Source: Devosia oryzisoli | Lineage (GTDB): Bacteria > Pseudomonadota > Alphaproteobacteria > Rhizobiales > Devosiaceae | Direction of reading: 5' to 3' | DNA: 64,000 nt | Assembly (NCBI RefSeq): GCF_014837245.1 | Contig: NZ_JACYFU010000002.1 | Location: forward strand, 434,001-498,000 | The notes under the pieces: generated by a model | What the model saw: the letters and a program-made list of their open reading frames with translations, nothing else | Told to the model about the DNA's origin: nothing | The model's database searches: none | Program-made: the position numbers and the translations under genes | In this document: positions 16,609-26,610 of the stretch, one piece after another | Layout: each line of letters begins with the position of its first letter | Numbering within the stretch: the first letter of the stretch is position 1

Positions 16609-17573
16609 GGCGTACTGGCTTGCTTGGCTCGCGACCGGTCGAGGCCCAGAATGTGCTCCCGCAAAATCACCGCGATCCCGGACGCGACGATGATCGCGGC
16701 ACCCATCAGCATCGGACCGGTGGGGATGTCGGAAAAGACCACATAGCCGATGACGATCGTCAGGATCAGCGAAACATACTCGAAGGGCGCGATAACCGAC
16801 ATGTCGGCATAGCGGTAGCACGAGGTCAGCAGCAATTGCCCAATACCGCCCGCAATGCCGGCGCCGATCAGCAGCGCGGTTTGATCCGGCGTCGGCCACA
16901 CCCAGCCCCAGGGCGCGGTCATCAGCGAGAGGATGCTGGCACTGATGAAAAAATAGGTGACGATGGTTTCGCTGCGCTCGGTCTGAACGAGGGCGCGCAC
17001 CTGCAGCATGGCGAAGGCGGAGAAGATCGCGGCGCAAACGGCGGCCAACGCTCCGACCGCTTCGGCATCGGCAAGAGCCGGCCCGCCGGAAAAGACGGTC
17101 AGCCGCGGCCAGAGGATGATCAACACCCCGACCATCCCGATCAGCACGGCGCTCCACCGGAAGACATGCACGCGTTCATGCAGCAGCACGGCCGAGAACA
17201 CCACGATCAGCAACGGCGCGGCATAGCTGATCGCCGTGGCCTCGGGCAGCGGGAGACGGGTCAGCGCGAAAAACCCGCAACTCATCGAGGCGACGCCGAC
17301 GAGCCCGCGGATGACGTGCCCGACAGGCCGGGTGGTGCGGATGGCATCGCCGAGCCGTCTCTGCCACAGCAGCCAGGCGAGGACGGGAACAAGGGCGAAG
17401 AAGGACCGGAAGAAGACCATCTGCCCGGCAGGGATGGTCTCGGTGGCTTTGAGCAACGTGGACATCACCACGAAGAAGCACACCGAGAGGACCTTCAGGG
17501 TGATGCCCCGCAGGGGATTGTCCTGCCGGCCGACCGCGGGCACGGCAGCGGTTGGCGCAGCGCGTCCCCTCAC
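16605..17573 (-). CDS. EamA/DMT-superfamily transporter
   Basis: Inner-membrane transporter of the drug/metabolite family, about 322 residues with ten predicted helices in two EamA halves (LKVLSVCFFVVMSTLL at the start; SAVLIGMVGVLIILW ends the first half; IASGIAVILREH ends the second). Substrate unknown. The start is uncertain: GTG 17573 has GGGGAG nine bases upstream, and GTG 17543 is also in frame. It follows the DUF1508 gene after 26 bases. Confidence 0.84.
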   Translation of the reverse strand: MRGRAAPTAAVPAVGRQDNPLRGITLKVLSVCFFVVMSTLLKATETIPAGQMVFFRSFFALVPVLAWLLWQRRLGDAIRTTRPVGHVIRGLVGVASMSCGFFALTRLPLPEATAISYAAPLLIVVFSAVLLHERVHVFRWSAVLIGMVGVLIILWPRLTVFSGGPALADAEAVGALAAVCAAIFSAFAMLQVRALVQTERSETIVTYFFISASILSLMTAPWGWVWPTPDQTALLIGAGIAGGIGQLLLTSCYRYADMSVIAPFEYVSLILTIVIGYVVFSDIPTGPMLMGAAIIVASGIAVILREHILGLDRSRAKQASTP

Positions 17574-17599
17574 CGGTCGGTTCTCCCCCTGCCCGCCCG

Positions 17600-17791
17600 C
17601 TAGTGGCCGGCGGCTTCCAGCTTTTCCTTGGCGATCCGGGCGGTGGCGAAGGCCTTGTGCTCCTCGCCAACGGCCGAACCGGTCTTGACGACCTTGCCGC
17701 TCGCATCCTGGATGGTCCACTGCCAGTTGGCATTGGGGCCGACGCCGCCCGTGCGGCGCAATTTGATCTGGTATTGGGATTGTTCGCTCAT
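17600..17791 (-). CDS. DUF1508 (YegP-type) small protein
   Basis: A 63-residue protein with one copy of the YegP fold, which pairs a small antiparallel sheet with a helix. Recognisable pieces are YQIKLRRTG, WQWTIQDASGKVVKTGSAV and ARIAKEKLEAAG. Function is unknown; tandem versions exist elsewhere. It is probably co-transcribed with the EamA transporter downstream. Confidence 0.82.
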   Translation of the reverse strand: MSEQSQYQIKLRRTGGVGPNANWQWTIQDASGKVVKTGSAVGEEHKAFATARIAKEKLEAAGH

Positions 17792-17849
17792 GGCTCGCCT
17801 TATGCCGCAGTGCAGTGGCGGAAGGAAGAGGCAATAGCGCTCGCGCGCG

Positions 17850-18209
17850 CTACACGTCCGAAATCTGCAGCTTCACCCGATCGCCTCCAAAGGTGATGAG
17901 GTCTCGGATAGCCTCGAACTGTCCTTCGGCGTAAGGGTAGTACCAGGCTTCGTCGACACCATCGGCGGTCAGCGTCTTGACAGTATAGAAGTGAGCCTGC
18001 CCCAGCGCCTCGTCGTCCTTGGTGGTGTCCGAGGCTTCAAGGATACCCGGGTGGATGTCTTCGAGCGGCATGAAGACACGCACAGGGTGCCCCGGACGCT
18101 CCAGCTGAACGGCCCGAATGGTTTTGGCAATCTCGGCATCGTCGAAAAAGATGTGCACCCGTCCCGTGACAGGCGTGATGGTCGCAGAATGGTCTTGAAC
18201 TGGGCTCAT
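17850..18209 (-). CDS. DUF427 domain protein
   Basis: A 119-residue protein of the DUF427 family. From ATG 18209 it reads MSPVQDHSATITPV, followed by the domain: VHIFFDDAEIAKTIRAVQL, RVFMPLEDIHPGILEASDTT, GQAHFYTVKT, EAWYYPYAEG and FGGDRVKL. The family is small, soluble and without a defined reaction. The open frame extends upstream to 18386 across the groESL promoter, but that part does not resemble the family. Confidence 0.84.
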   Translation of the reverse strand: MSPVQDHSATITPVTGRVHIFFDDAEIAKTIRAVQLERPGHPVRVFMPLEDIHPGILEASDTTKDDEALGQAHFYTVKTLTADGVDEAWYYPYAEGQFEAIRDLITFGGDRVKLQISDV

Positions 18210-18277
18210 ATTGGCATCTCTTTCGTCGTTTTGTCTGTGAAGCACAACGCACGAGCAAAAACTCCGTTCACGCGCCC

Positions 18278-18306
18278 TTGACTCCTCCCGAGCCCGGTCC
18301 CTATAT
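18278..18306 (+). promoter_or_regulatory. groESL promoter
   Basis: TTGACT (18278-18283) and CTATAT (18301-18306) are separated by 17 bases, giving a good housekeeping promoter. The same bases fit the alphaproteobacterial RpoH pattern (CTTG at 18277-18280, then a CYTAT-type -10 box). Transcription would begin just before the CIRCE operator. Confidence 0.8.
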
Positions 18307-18319
18307 CCCGGCCATCCTG

Positions 18320-18346
18320 TTAGCACTCCCCTTTTTCGAGTGCTAA
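18320..18346. promoter_or_regulatory. CIRCE operator for HrcA
   Basis: Perfect inverted repeat TTAGCACTC, nine-base spacer, GAGTGCTAA. This is the classical binding site of the heat-shock repressor HrcA. It lies 14 bases after the -10 box and 42 bases before the groES start, so HrcA would block groESL transcription until heat or unfolded protein relieves it. Confidence 0.97.
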
Positions 18347-18388
18347 GAGGGCCGAAATTGCATTGAACAGATGCCACAAGGAGCAATC

Positions 18389-18679
18389 ATGAGCTTCCGT
18401 CCCCTGCACGACCGCGTGGTCGTCCGTCGCGTAGACAGTGAAGAAAAGACCAAGGGCGGGATCATCATTCCCGATACCGCCAAGGAAAAGCCCTCCGAGG
18501 GCGTGATCGTTTCCGTGGGCCCCGGCGCCCGCGACGAGAACGGCAAGATCAACGCGCTGGACGTCAAGGCCGGCGATCGGGTGCTCTTCGGCAAGTGGAG
18601 CGGCACTGAGGTCAAGCTGAATGGCGAAGACCTGCTGATCATGAAGGAAAGCGACATCATGGGCGTGATCGAAGCCTAA
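18389..18679 (+). CDS. groES: Co-chaperonin GroES
   Basis: The 10-kDa heptameric lid of the GroEL chamber, 96 residues. It starts [14 protein letters not shown] after AAGGAG with a 7-base spacer; an in-frame ATG at 18371 lacks this. The mobile loop ([18 protein letters not shown], about 16-34) binds GroEL, and the C-terminal part reads [15 protein letters not shown]. First gene of the CIRCE-controlled groESL operon. Confidence 0.98.
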   Translation: MSFRPLHDRVVVRRVDSEEKTKGGIIIPDTAKEKPSEGVIVSVGPGARDENGKINALDVKAGDRVLFGKWSGTEVKLNGEDLLIMKESDIMGVIEA

Positions 18680-18740
18680 GCCGCTTCTCGCGTTCGTTTT
18701 TCTTTCCTCCCCCTCACCAGATATTCTCAAGGAGCCATAA

Positions 18741-20381
<1,641 letters not shown>

Positions 20382-20440
20382 TCCACGCCGCGCACACAAG
20401 CTTCGAGGATCGTTTCTTCCCAGTCACGATCTTCGTGGAA

Positions 20441-20469
20441 AGTCCCGGTGGCAACACCGGGACTTTTTT
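20441..20469 (+). terminator. Rho-independent terminator of groESL
   Basis: A 10-bp perfect stem (AGTCCCGGTG with CACCGGGACT) closed by a GCAA loop and followed by TTTTT. It lies about 60 bases after the groEL stop. The clearest intrinsic terminator in the window. Confidence 0.92.
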
Positions 20470-20516
20470 GTTGCCTGGCCCCGCACTACTCTCTAACCGA
20501 ATCAGGAGGAACCACC

Positions 20517-20753
20517 ATGCGCACTCCCCATCGCGGCTCGGCCCGCGACACGGCCGAAGCCGCCTTCAAGAAGGTGACCAGTCCGGCGCCCGCGCCAAAG
20601 CCGAGCCAGTCCGCTGCCCCGCCGGAGGGCAAGGAACTTGTCTCGCTGCGGCTCGACCGCGCGGTGCTGCAGCACTTTCAGGACGATGGCCCCGGCTGGC
20701 AGGACAGGATCAACGCCGCGCTGCGCGTCGTTGCCGGGCTGGATAAGGCCTAG
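20517..20753 (+). CDS. BrnA-like antitoxin, orphan
   Basis: A 78-residue protein whose C-terminal half matches the BrnA antitoxin fold (DUF4415-like ribbon-helix-helix): LVSLRLDRAVLQHF, GPGWQDRINAALRVVAGL. BrnA normally binds DNA and neutralises the BrnT RNase toxin encoded just upstream. No BrnT-like ORF is seen here: the upstream neighbour is groEL with its terminator, and the downstream gene is convergent. The N-terminus is a Pro/Ala-rich linker. The start at 20517 has a perfect AGGAGG. The last four bases overlap the TSUP gene stop. Confidence 0.8.
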   Translation: MRTPHRGSARDTAEAAFKKVTSPAPAPKPSQSAAPPEGKELVSLRLDRAVLQHFQDDGPGWQDRINAALRVVAGLDKA

Positions 20754-21499
20754 CCCCAGACCAGGAGCCGGATGGCGAGCGCCACCGACACCACGACCAC
20801 CAGCGGCCGGATGACCCGGGCGCCGTAGCGGATGCCGGTGCGGGCGCCGATATAGCCGCCCACGATCTGGCCCAGCGCCATGACCAGCGCCACTGGCCAG
20901 AGCACCTGCCCCTGCGGGATGAAGATCACCAGCGCTGCCAGGTTGGAAACGAGGTTGAGCGCCTTGGTGCTGCCGGTCGCCCGCGTGAGGCCCAGCCCGA
21001 ACAGCAGGACGAAGCCGATGGTGAAAAACGAGCCCGTTCCGGGGCCGAAAACCCCGTCATAAAAGCCGAAGGCGAACCCCATCACTGGAACGAAGGCCGC
21101 AAAGGGCAGCCGCGCCGCCTTGTCCGCATCCGACAGTTTTGGCGCGAACAGGAAGTAGAGCGCGATCCCGATCAGCGCGACGGGCACCGCCACCTTGAGC
21201 AGGGATGTATCAAGCGCGCTGACGGTCAAGGCGCCGGCGAGGCTCCCCACGAAGGTGATGGCCACGGCAGGAAGCAGGCGCTTGAGGTCGATGTAGCCGC
21301 GCCGCCAGTAGGTCAGCGCCGCCATGGCGGTTCCCACGATCCCCTGCATCTTGTTGGTCGCCAGGGCCGCCACGGGCGGAATGCCGGCGGACAGAAGGGC
21401 CGGAAGGGCAACCATGCCCCCGCCCCCGGCGATGGCGTCCACAAAGCCGGCCAGCATGCCGGCGCCGCCCAGGGCGAGGAGGGTCAGGGGGTCAAGCAT
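20750..21499 (-). CDS. TSUP-family membrane permease (TauE/SafE)
   Basis: A 249-residue integral membrane protein with about eight helices, from the sulfite exporter TauE/SafE family. It opens LALGGAGMLAGFVDAIAGGGGMVALPALL, and the second repeat contains VPVMGFAFGFYDGVFGPGTGSFFTIGF, both hallmark glycine-rich half-repeats. Substrates in the family include sulfite, sulfoacetate and other organic anions; the substrate here is unknown. Confidence 0.9.
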   Translation of the reverse strand: MLDPLTLLALGGAGMLAGFVDAIAGGGGMVALPALLSAGIPPVAALATNKMQGIVGTAMAALTYWRRGYIDLKRLLPAVAITFVGSLAGALTVSALDTSLLKVAVPVALIGIALYFLFAPKLSDADKAARLPFAAFVPVMGFAFGFYDGVFGPGTGSFFTIGFVLLFGLGLTRATGSTKALNLVSNLAALVIFIPQGQVLWPVALVMALGQIVGGYIGARTGIRYGARVIRPLVVVVSVALAIRLLVWG

Positions 21500-21566
21500 T
21501 GGCCGTTACACTTTTTCGACTATTCCGCGGCTAGTGTCGGCGGAGGGGAATCGAAAAGGACCACGC

Positions 21567-22520
21567 GTGACACAGCGATACAGGGGCAATTCTGTAGCCG
21601 TGATCCTGCCGTGCTACAACGAGGCATTGGTGATTGCCTCGGTGATCGCAAGTTTTCGCCAGGCGCTGCCCGAGGCGCAGATCTTCGTTTTCGACAATGC
21701 CTCGAGCGACGGCACGGAAGAAGCCGCACGGGCGGCCGGCGCGGTGGTGCGGCAGGTGACGCAGCGGGGCAAGGGCAATGTGGTGCGGCGGCTGTTCGCG
21801 GATGTGGACGCGGACATCTTCATCATGGCCGATGGCGACGGCACCTATGAAGCCCAGCAATGCCGCCGCATGGTGGACAAGCTTCTCGACAACGGTCTGG
21901 ACATGGTCGTTGGCACCCGCGTCCCGGTCGGGGCTGGCGGGGAATATCGGCCGGGCCACAGACTGGGCAATCGGCTCCTGACGGGCACGGTCGGCCGCAT
22001 GTTCGGTCCGGGCTTTACGGACATGCTCTCGGGCTACCGGGTGCTGTCGCGGCGCTTCGTCAAATCCTTCCCTTCGCTCTCGCGCGGGTTCGAGATCGAA
22101 ACCGAACTGACCATCCATGCGCTGGAACTGCGCGCCCCCTTTGGCGAGGTGCCCACCGCCTATGGCAGCCGCGTCGAGGGTTCCCGCTCCAAGCTCAGCA
22201 CGGTGCGCGATGGCCTGCTGATCGCCGAAGCCATCGTGCGGCTTTTCGTGCGGGAACGGCCGCGCCAGCTCTATCTCGCGCTGGCGACCATCGTGGCGAT
22301 CGTGGCCCTGCTCCTCGCCATTCCGATCTTCATGGAATATGTCGAGACGGGCCTCGTGCCGCGCTTTCCCACGGCCATACTGGCTGGGTTGGGCATGATC
22401 GCGAGCCTAGTGCTGGCGGCGACGGCGGTGATCCTCGACAGCGTGGTCACGGGCCGCACCGAAGCCAAGCGGCTGCGCTATCTCGAAATCGCCGGCCCCC
22501 GGGCGGCAGACGCGTCATGA
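21567..22520 (+). CDS. Membrane-associated family 2 glycosyltransferase
   Basis: A 317-residue glycosyltransferase of the polyprenyl-phosphate type. VAVILPCYNEALVIASVI begins the GT-A fold, FVFDNASSDGTEEAA binds the nucleotide, and ADGDGTY supplies the DxD-like metal site. Two C-terminal hydrophobic segments (about 235-255 and 270-295) would anchor it. The GTG start follows AAGGA by six bases. The stop overlaps the ATG of the gtrA-like gene (ATGA), so the pair is coupled; together they suggest lipid-linked sugar transfer and flipping, possibly for cell-envelope decoration. Confidence 0.88.
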   Translation: MTQRYRGNSVAVILPCYNEALVIASVIASFRQALPEAQIFVFDNASSDGTEEAARAAGAVVRQVTQRGKGNVVRRLFADVDADIFIMADGDGTYEAQQCRRMVDKLLDNGLDMVVGTRVPVGAGGEYRPGHRLGNRLLTGTVGRMFGPGFTDMLSGYRVLSRRFVKSFPSLSRGFEIETELTIHALELRAPFGEVPTAYGSRVEGSRSKLSTVRDGLLIAEAIVRLFVRERPRQLYLALATIVAIVALLLAIPIFMEYVETGLVPRFPTAILAGLGMIASLVLAATAVILDSVVTGRTEAKRLRYLEIAGPRAADAS

Positions 22521-22906
22521 CGCGGCGCTTCCTGCCCTTCGCCTGTGCCGGCACCATCGGCTTCGCTGTGGACGCCATGCTTCTGATGCTGTCACAGGCC
22601 TTCCTGGGGCCCTTCGCGGGTCGGCTGGTTTCGGTTCTGGGCGCATTGCTCGTCACCTGGTCCATCAACCGGCGCTTTGCGTTCGCCGATCGCGCCAGCG
22701 ACACCGCCAGGCTAGCGGAATTTACGCGCTATGGCCTCGCCATGTTGCCCGGAGCGACCGTCAACTGGCTTTGCTACGGGTTTGTCGTCGCAATGCTGCC
22801 GCGGGGCGAGGTCACCCTGCTCCTGGCCCTGGCCATCGGGAGCCTGGCTGGCCTTGGGACGAACCTCACCGCTGCCAACTGGCTGGTGTTTCGCATTCAG
22901 CGCTAG
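22517..22906 (+). CDS. GtrA-family membrane protein
   Basis: A 129-residue protein with four predicted membrane helices: FACAGTIGFAVDAMLLML, LVSVLGALLVTWSINRRFAF (with the conserved NRR/F motif), YGLAMLPGATVNWLCYGF and LLLALAIGSLAGLGTNLTAANWLVF. GtrA proteins are thought to flip polyprenyl-linked sugars across the inner membrane, which suits the coupled glycosyltransferase. The last four bases overlap the convergent 50-residue ORF. Confidence 0.9.
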   Translation: MTRRFLPFACAGTIGFAVDAMLLMLSQAFLGPFAGRLVSVLGALLVTWSINRRFAFADRASDTARLAEFTRYGLAMLPGATVNWLCYGFVVAMLPRGEVTLLLALAIGSLAGLGTNLTAANWLVFRIQR

Positions 22907-23055
22907 AGCGCCTTGCCAGGATCGGCCGGCTGGCCTTCGGCCGGATCAGCCACGGCTGGTTTGGACGACGGGACCGGACGCAGGCCGGCATAGACGATGG
23001 TGACCACTCCCGCCAGGACGAGCAGCACGATCAGGGCGGTTTCGACCGGATCCAT
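22903..23055 (-). CDS. Small single-helix membrane protein coupled to hisG
   Basis: A 50-residue ORF with one predicted membrane helix (ETALIVLLVLAGVVTIVYAG, residues 5-24) and a short Pro/Ala/Asp-rich tail (about 27-50). Its ATG overlaps the hisG TGA by one base (TGATG), so translation is probably coupled to hisG. No family is recognised. An N-out/C-in or N-in/C-out topology cannot be decided by eye. The tight coupling argues that it is real. Confidence 0.62.
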   Translation of the reverse strand: MDPVETALIVLLVLAGVVTIVYAGLRPVPSSKPAVADPAEGQPADPGKAL

Positions 23056-23765
23056 CACGATGGGATTCGGCCGTGGAGCCCGATCTGCTCAAAGAGAGCA
23101 ATAAAGGCGTCGCGCTTGTTTTCGGTAACGGCCGCGCGTGCGGCGAAGAGGCACGCTTGGCTTTTCAGCATCACCCCATCTTCGAGGACCCGCAGCCCGT
23201 TGGCGGCGAGGGTCGAGCCGGTCGAAGTGATGTCGACCACGATATCGGCCACCCCGGACGCCGGGGCCGCCTCGGTCGCTCCGAGGCTTTCCACGATCCG
23301 ATATTCGGCGATGCCGGCGCGGGCAAAATGCTGTCGCGTGATGGTGACGTATTTGGTCGCAATGCGCATCCACCGCCCATGACGGGACCGGAAGTCGGAG
23401 GCGACGTCGGCCAGGTCGTGCATGTGCGTCACGTCGATCCACGCATCAGGCACGGCGACGACCACGTCGGCATGGCCGAAGTCCAGTTCGCCTGCGGCCA
23501 AGACCGACTGCGGCCCTTGCTCGCTGGTTTCGTGGATCAGATCGAGCCCCGTGACACCAAGGTCGATCGTGCCGCGGATCAGTTCGCGCGCAATCTCGGA
23601 CGCCGGGAAAAACCGCACCGTGATGTCGGGCGCGCCTTCCACGGCGCCGAGGTAGGAGCGAGCCCCGCCCGGACGCGTGATGGTGAGGCCACGCGAGGCA
23701 AACCAGTCGCGGGTCAGTTCCTCGAGGCGTCCCTTGGATGGTACCGCCAAAGTGAGCGTGGTCAT
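23055..23765 (-). CDS. hisG: ATP phosphoribosyltransferase, short form HisG
   Basis: First enzyme of histidine synthesis: joins ATP and PRPP to form phosphoribosyl-ATP. The 236 residues correspond to the short form, which lacks the C-terminal regulatory domain and depends on HisZ. Landmarks are LAVPSKGRLEE at the start, GTIDLGVTGLDLI, and the PRPP-binding DIVVDITSTGSTLAANGLRVL. It overlaps hisZ by four bases (ATGA), and a small membrane-protein ORF overlaps its own stop. Confidence 0.96.
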   Translation of the reverse strand: MTTLTLAVPSKGRLEELTRDWFASRGLTITRPGGARSYLGAVEGAPDITVRFFPASEIARELIRGTIDLGVTGLDLIHETSEQGPQSVLAAGELDFGHADVVVAVPDAWIDVTHMHDLADVASDFRSRHGRWMRIATKYVTITRQHFARAGIAEYRIVESLGATEAAPASGVADIVVDITSTGSTLAANGLRVLEDGVMLKSQACLFAARAAVTENKRDAFIALFEQIGLHGRIPS

Positions 23766-24826
23766 CGAGCCGCCTCCGCTTCAAGCCGGTCCACCCATAG
23801 CGCGCATCCGGAAGCAGCGATGGGAGCGGTGGCGCCGAGCCGCTCGAGCAAGCGGTCATATTGGCCACCAGAGGCCAGCACGGCACCGCCCGCCCCCCGC
23901 ATTTCAAAGACGATGCCGGTATAGTAGTCGAGCCTGGGGGAGAAGCTGGCATCGAAGACGACCCGGGCTTCGCCGAGCTGGTCGAGGTGGCGGCGCAGCG
24001 TACGCAAGGGCGCGCCAAGCATCAGGCGGTGCTTGTCGGCCAATTCCTCGATCTGGCGCAGTGCCGTCAGCACATCGCCTGAGATGGCCAGGTAGTCGCG
24101 CAACAGGGCCAGGGTTGCGGGCGGCACCTGCGCCGCATCGAGCGTCTGCTGCTCAAGATAGCGTCGCGCGATTTCCTCGGGCGTCCGCCCCTCGGAGAGG
24201 CTGAGACCCGCCGAAACCATGCGGGCGGTAATGTCTTCCACCAGATCCTCCAGCCGCGCATTCTCCGCTCCGGCGGTGTCGGGAGCAGCTTCAAGCCGCG
24301 TCAGCAGCCGGCTCATCGCTTCGGTATGGCCGAAACGGTGGCGAATGCGCGGGCGCCAGGCGTCCGGCATATCCGCCTGCACCAAAAGCGCCTCGAACAG
24401 CCCTACCCCACCGAGCCGCACTTGCGGCACCACGCCGTAAATCGAAAGGGCGGCCCGGGCGAAGGTGAGAACCTGGTCCAGCGCGATGTCGCCATCGGGC
24501 TGCGCCAGAAGTTCCACGCCAGCCTGCTCGAACTCGGCCGGTCCGGTGTCACGCTGGCGAAAGATGGGCCCCAGATAGGAAAAGGCCGCCGGTATGCCTG
24601 CCCCGTTGGCGATGTAATCAGCCACGATGGGCAGGGTGAAATCGGGGCGCAGGCAATATTCGGCCCCGGTCGCGTCGGTTGTCAGCAGCAGGCGGCGGCC
24701 GAACTCTTCTCCGGCCAGATCGAAATAGGGGTCGGCCTTGAGCAGCAGCGGCGGCGTGGCGCGACAGCCGCCCTGGGCTTCAACGAGGGATTCAAGCTGG
24801 GCGCGGCGATAGGCGGCGTTGGTCAT
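23762..24826 (-). CDS. hisZ: ATP phosphoribosyltransferase regulatory subunit HisZ
   Basis: A 354-residue HisRS-like paralogue without synthetase activity that binds HisG to form the active, histidine-inhibited phosphoribosyltransferase. The HisRS-like core shows LRPDFTLPIVADYI and FSYLGPIFRQR; the class II region near the end reads YYTGIVFEMRG and GGQYDRLLERLG. It overlaps hisG (ATGA), and hisS lies 184 bases upstream; its sequence is clearly diverged from hisS. Confidence 0.93.
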   Translation of the reverse strand: MTNAAYRRAQLESLVEAQGGCRATPPLLLKADPYFDLAGEEFGRRLLLTTDATGAEYCLRPDFTLPIVADYIANGAGIPAAFSYLGPIFRQRDTGPAEFEQAGVELLAQPDGDIALDQVLTFARAALSIYGVVPQVRLGGVGLFEALLVQADMPDAWRPRIRHRFGHTEAMSRLLTRLEAAPDTAGAENARLEDLVEDITARMVSAGLSLSEGRTPEEIARRYLEQQTLDAAQVPPATLALLRDYLAISGDVLTALRQIEELADKHRLMLGAPLRTLRRHLDQLGEARVVFDASFSPRLDYYTGIVFEMRGAGGAVLASGGQYDRLLERLGATAPIAASGCALWVDRLEAEAAR

Positions 24827-24861
24827 GGAGCTTGCTCCCGCCCAACAAAAGCTGAGAGCCA

Positions 24862-24977
24862 GCTCCCTCTCCCCTGAGGGGAGAGGGTTGGGGTGAGGGG
24901 TTCACTGTCCCGGAAAGACCGCAATACTGAACCCCTCACCCGCCGCTTCGCGGCGACCTCTCCCCTCAGGGGAGAGG
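24862..24977. repeat. Double palindromic mosaic repeat in hisS-hisZ spacer
   Basis: Two inverted copies of one element face each other around about 23 unrelated bases. The modules are: palindrome CTCTCCCC/GGGGAGAG (24865-24887), GGGTGAGGGGTTCA (24891-24904), its exact complement TGAACCCCTCACCC (24928-24941), hairpin GCCGC/GCGGC (24942-24954), and palindrome CTCTCCCC/GGGGAGAG (24957-24977). In RNA the region could fold into a long cruciform-like structure. It looks like a Rhizobiales intergenic mosaic element and shares modules with the copy inside ileS. Confidence 0.85.
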
Positions 24978-25010
24978 CGAAAACCGAGCGCGTGACCGGG
25001 ACGGTGCGCA

Positions 25011-26507
25011 TCATTGCTCGCTCAGGAGCTTCTGGACGGCCGAGACAAGCTCTTCGCGCTTGATTTCGAACTGGCCGGGGCGGGCAGCTTTCCATTCGGC
25101 ATTGTCGGTAATGTCCTGGGCCGCCTGCTTGCCGGCGATCAGGTCCTTGACCTGCAGGATACCCTGCTCGCGCTCCTGGCTGCCCTCGATGATGACGATG
25201 GGCGAGTTGCGCTTGTCGGCATAGGCGACCTGCTTGCCGAAGTTCTTTGTCGACCCCAGGAACATCTCGGCGCGGATACCGGCTTTCCGCAGCTCGGATA
25301 CCATCGCCTGGTAGCCAGCGGTCTGATCCTTGTCCATCACGAGGACAACCACCGGCCCCTGCGGTTCGGTGGCGCCAAGATTGCCAGTGAGCTTCAGGGC
25401 ATTTGCCAGTCGCGACACGCCGATGGAAAACCCAGTCGCCGGCACCGGTTCGCGGCGGAAGCGGGATACCAGGCCGTCATAACGGCCCCCACCGCCGACC
25501 GAACCGAAGACCACGTCCTGGCCCTTTTCGTTCTGCACCTTGAAGGTGAGTTCAATCTCAAAGACCGGGCCGGTGTAATATTCGAGACCGCGGACGACTG
25601 AGGGGTCGAGGACGACGCGGCCGGCAAAACCAGCGGCACTGACGAGGCCGAAAATGGAAGCCAGTTCCTGCACCCCCTCAAGACCTGCTGCAGAGCCGCC
25701 GATCAGACCCGCCAGGGTGTTGATCGTGGCCACGACATGGGCATTGCTGCCCTTTTCGACGCCGGGAGCCGGGACGCCGCTGTCGACATAGGCGAGAATA
25801 GGGTCGATCTGTTGGTCGGACAGGCCCGCGCCTTTGGTGAAGTCGCCGCTTTCGTCCTTTCGACCAGCGCCGAGCAGCAGGCGAACGCCATCGGATCCGA
25901 ACTTGTCGAGCTTGTCGATTGCCCGCAGCACCGTCAGCTTCTGCTCCTCGGAGACAATTCCGGCGGTAGCCAGCACGCCATCCAGCACCTTGCGGTTATT
26001 GACCCGCACAACGTACTGGCCCTCAAGGCCGAGGGCGTCCATGACGTCGGCCATCATCATGCACATTTCTGCGTCCGCTTCCGGACCCGGTGCGCCGACG
26101 GTGTCGGCATCGAACTGCATGAACTGGCGGAAGCGGCCGGGGCCGGGCTTTTCGTTGCGGAACACATAGCCCTGCCGATAGGAGCGATACGGCTTGGGCA
26201 GGGTCTCGAAATGTTCGGCGAAATAGCGGGCGAGCGGCGCAGTGAGGTCGTAGCGCAGGCTCATCCACTGCTCGTCGTCGTCCTGCAGGGAGAAGACGCC
26301 GGCGTTGGGCCGGTCGGTATCGGGCAGGAACTTGCCGAGCGTCTCGGTATATTCAAAGAGCGGGGTTTCGACCGGGTCGAAGCCATAACGCTCATAGACC
26401 TGCTTGATCTTGTCGATCATGGCTCCAACGGCCGCGATTTCGCCGGGCGTCCGGTCTTCGAAGCCGCGCGGCAGACGGGGCGTGATCAGCTTGGTTTTTT
26501 CGGCCAT
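25011..26507 (-). CDS. hisS: Histidyl-tRNA synthetase HisS
   Basis: Charges tRNA-His. The 498-residue class II synthetase has [12 protein letters not shown], motif 1/2 pieces [16 protein letters not shown] and [20 protein letters not shown] in order, [15 protein letters not shown] (HisRS histidine A motif), and [11 protein letters not shown] followed by [10 protein letters not shown] (motif 3). It is longer than the ~425-residue E. coli enzyme. The anticodon-binding domain occupies about the last 100 residues ([17 protein letters not shown]). It leads the hisS-hisZ-hisG run. Confidence 0.95.
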   Translation of the reverse strand: MAEKTKLITPRLPRGFEDRTPGEIAAVGAMIDKIKQVYERYGFDPVETPLFEYTETLGKFLPDTDRPNAGVFSLQDDDEQWMSLRYDLTAPLARYFAEHFETLPKPYRSYRQGYVFRNEKPGPGRFRQFMQFDADTVGAPGPEADAEMCMMMADVMDALGLEGQYVVRVNNRKVLDGVLATAGIVSEEQKLTVLRAIDKLDKFGSDGVRLLLGAGRKDESGDFTKGAGLSDQQIDPILAYVDSGVPAPGVEKGSNAHVVATINTLAGLIGGSAAGLEGVQELASIFGLVSAAGFAGRVVLDPSVVRGLEYYTGPVFEIELTFKVQNEKGQDVVFGSVGGGGRYDGLVSRFRREPVPATGFSIGVSRLANALKLTGNLGATEPQGPVVVLVMDKDQTAGYQAMVSELRKAGIRAEMFLGSTKNFGKQVAYADKRNSPIVIIEGSQEREQGILQVKDLIAGKQAAQDITDNAEWKAARPGQFEIKREELVSAVQKLLSEQ

Positions 26508-26610
26508 GGGGAAACCTGCTCAAAGTCGCGCCGTTCCTAGCTCATAGGGGGGCGCGAAACAACATTGGTAGGCGGGAAAAGGCAGCCGGACACGCCGGCT
26601 GCCGCGTTCG

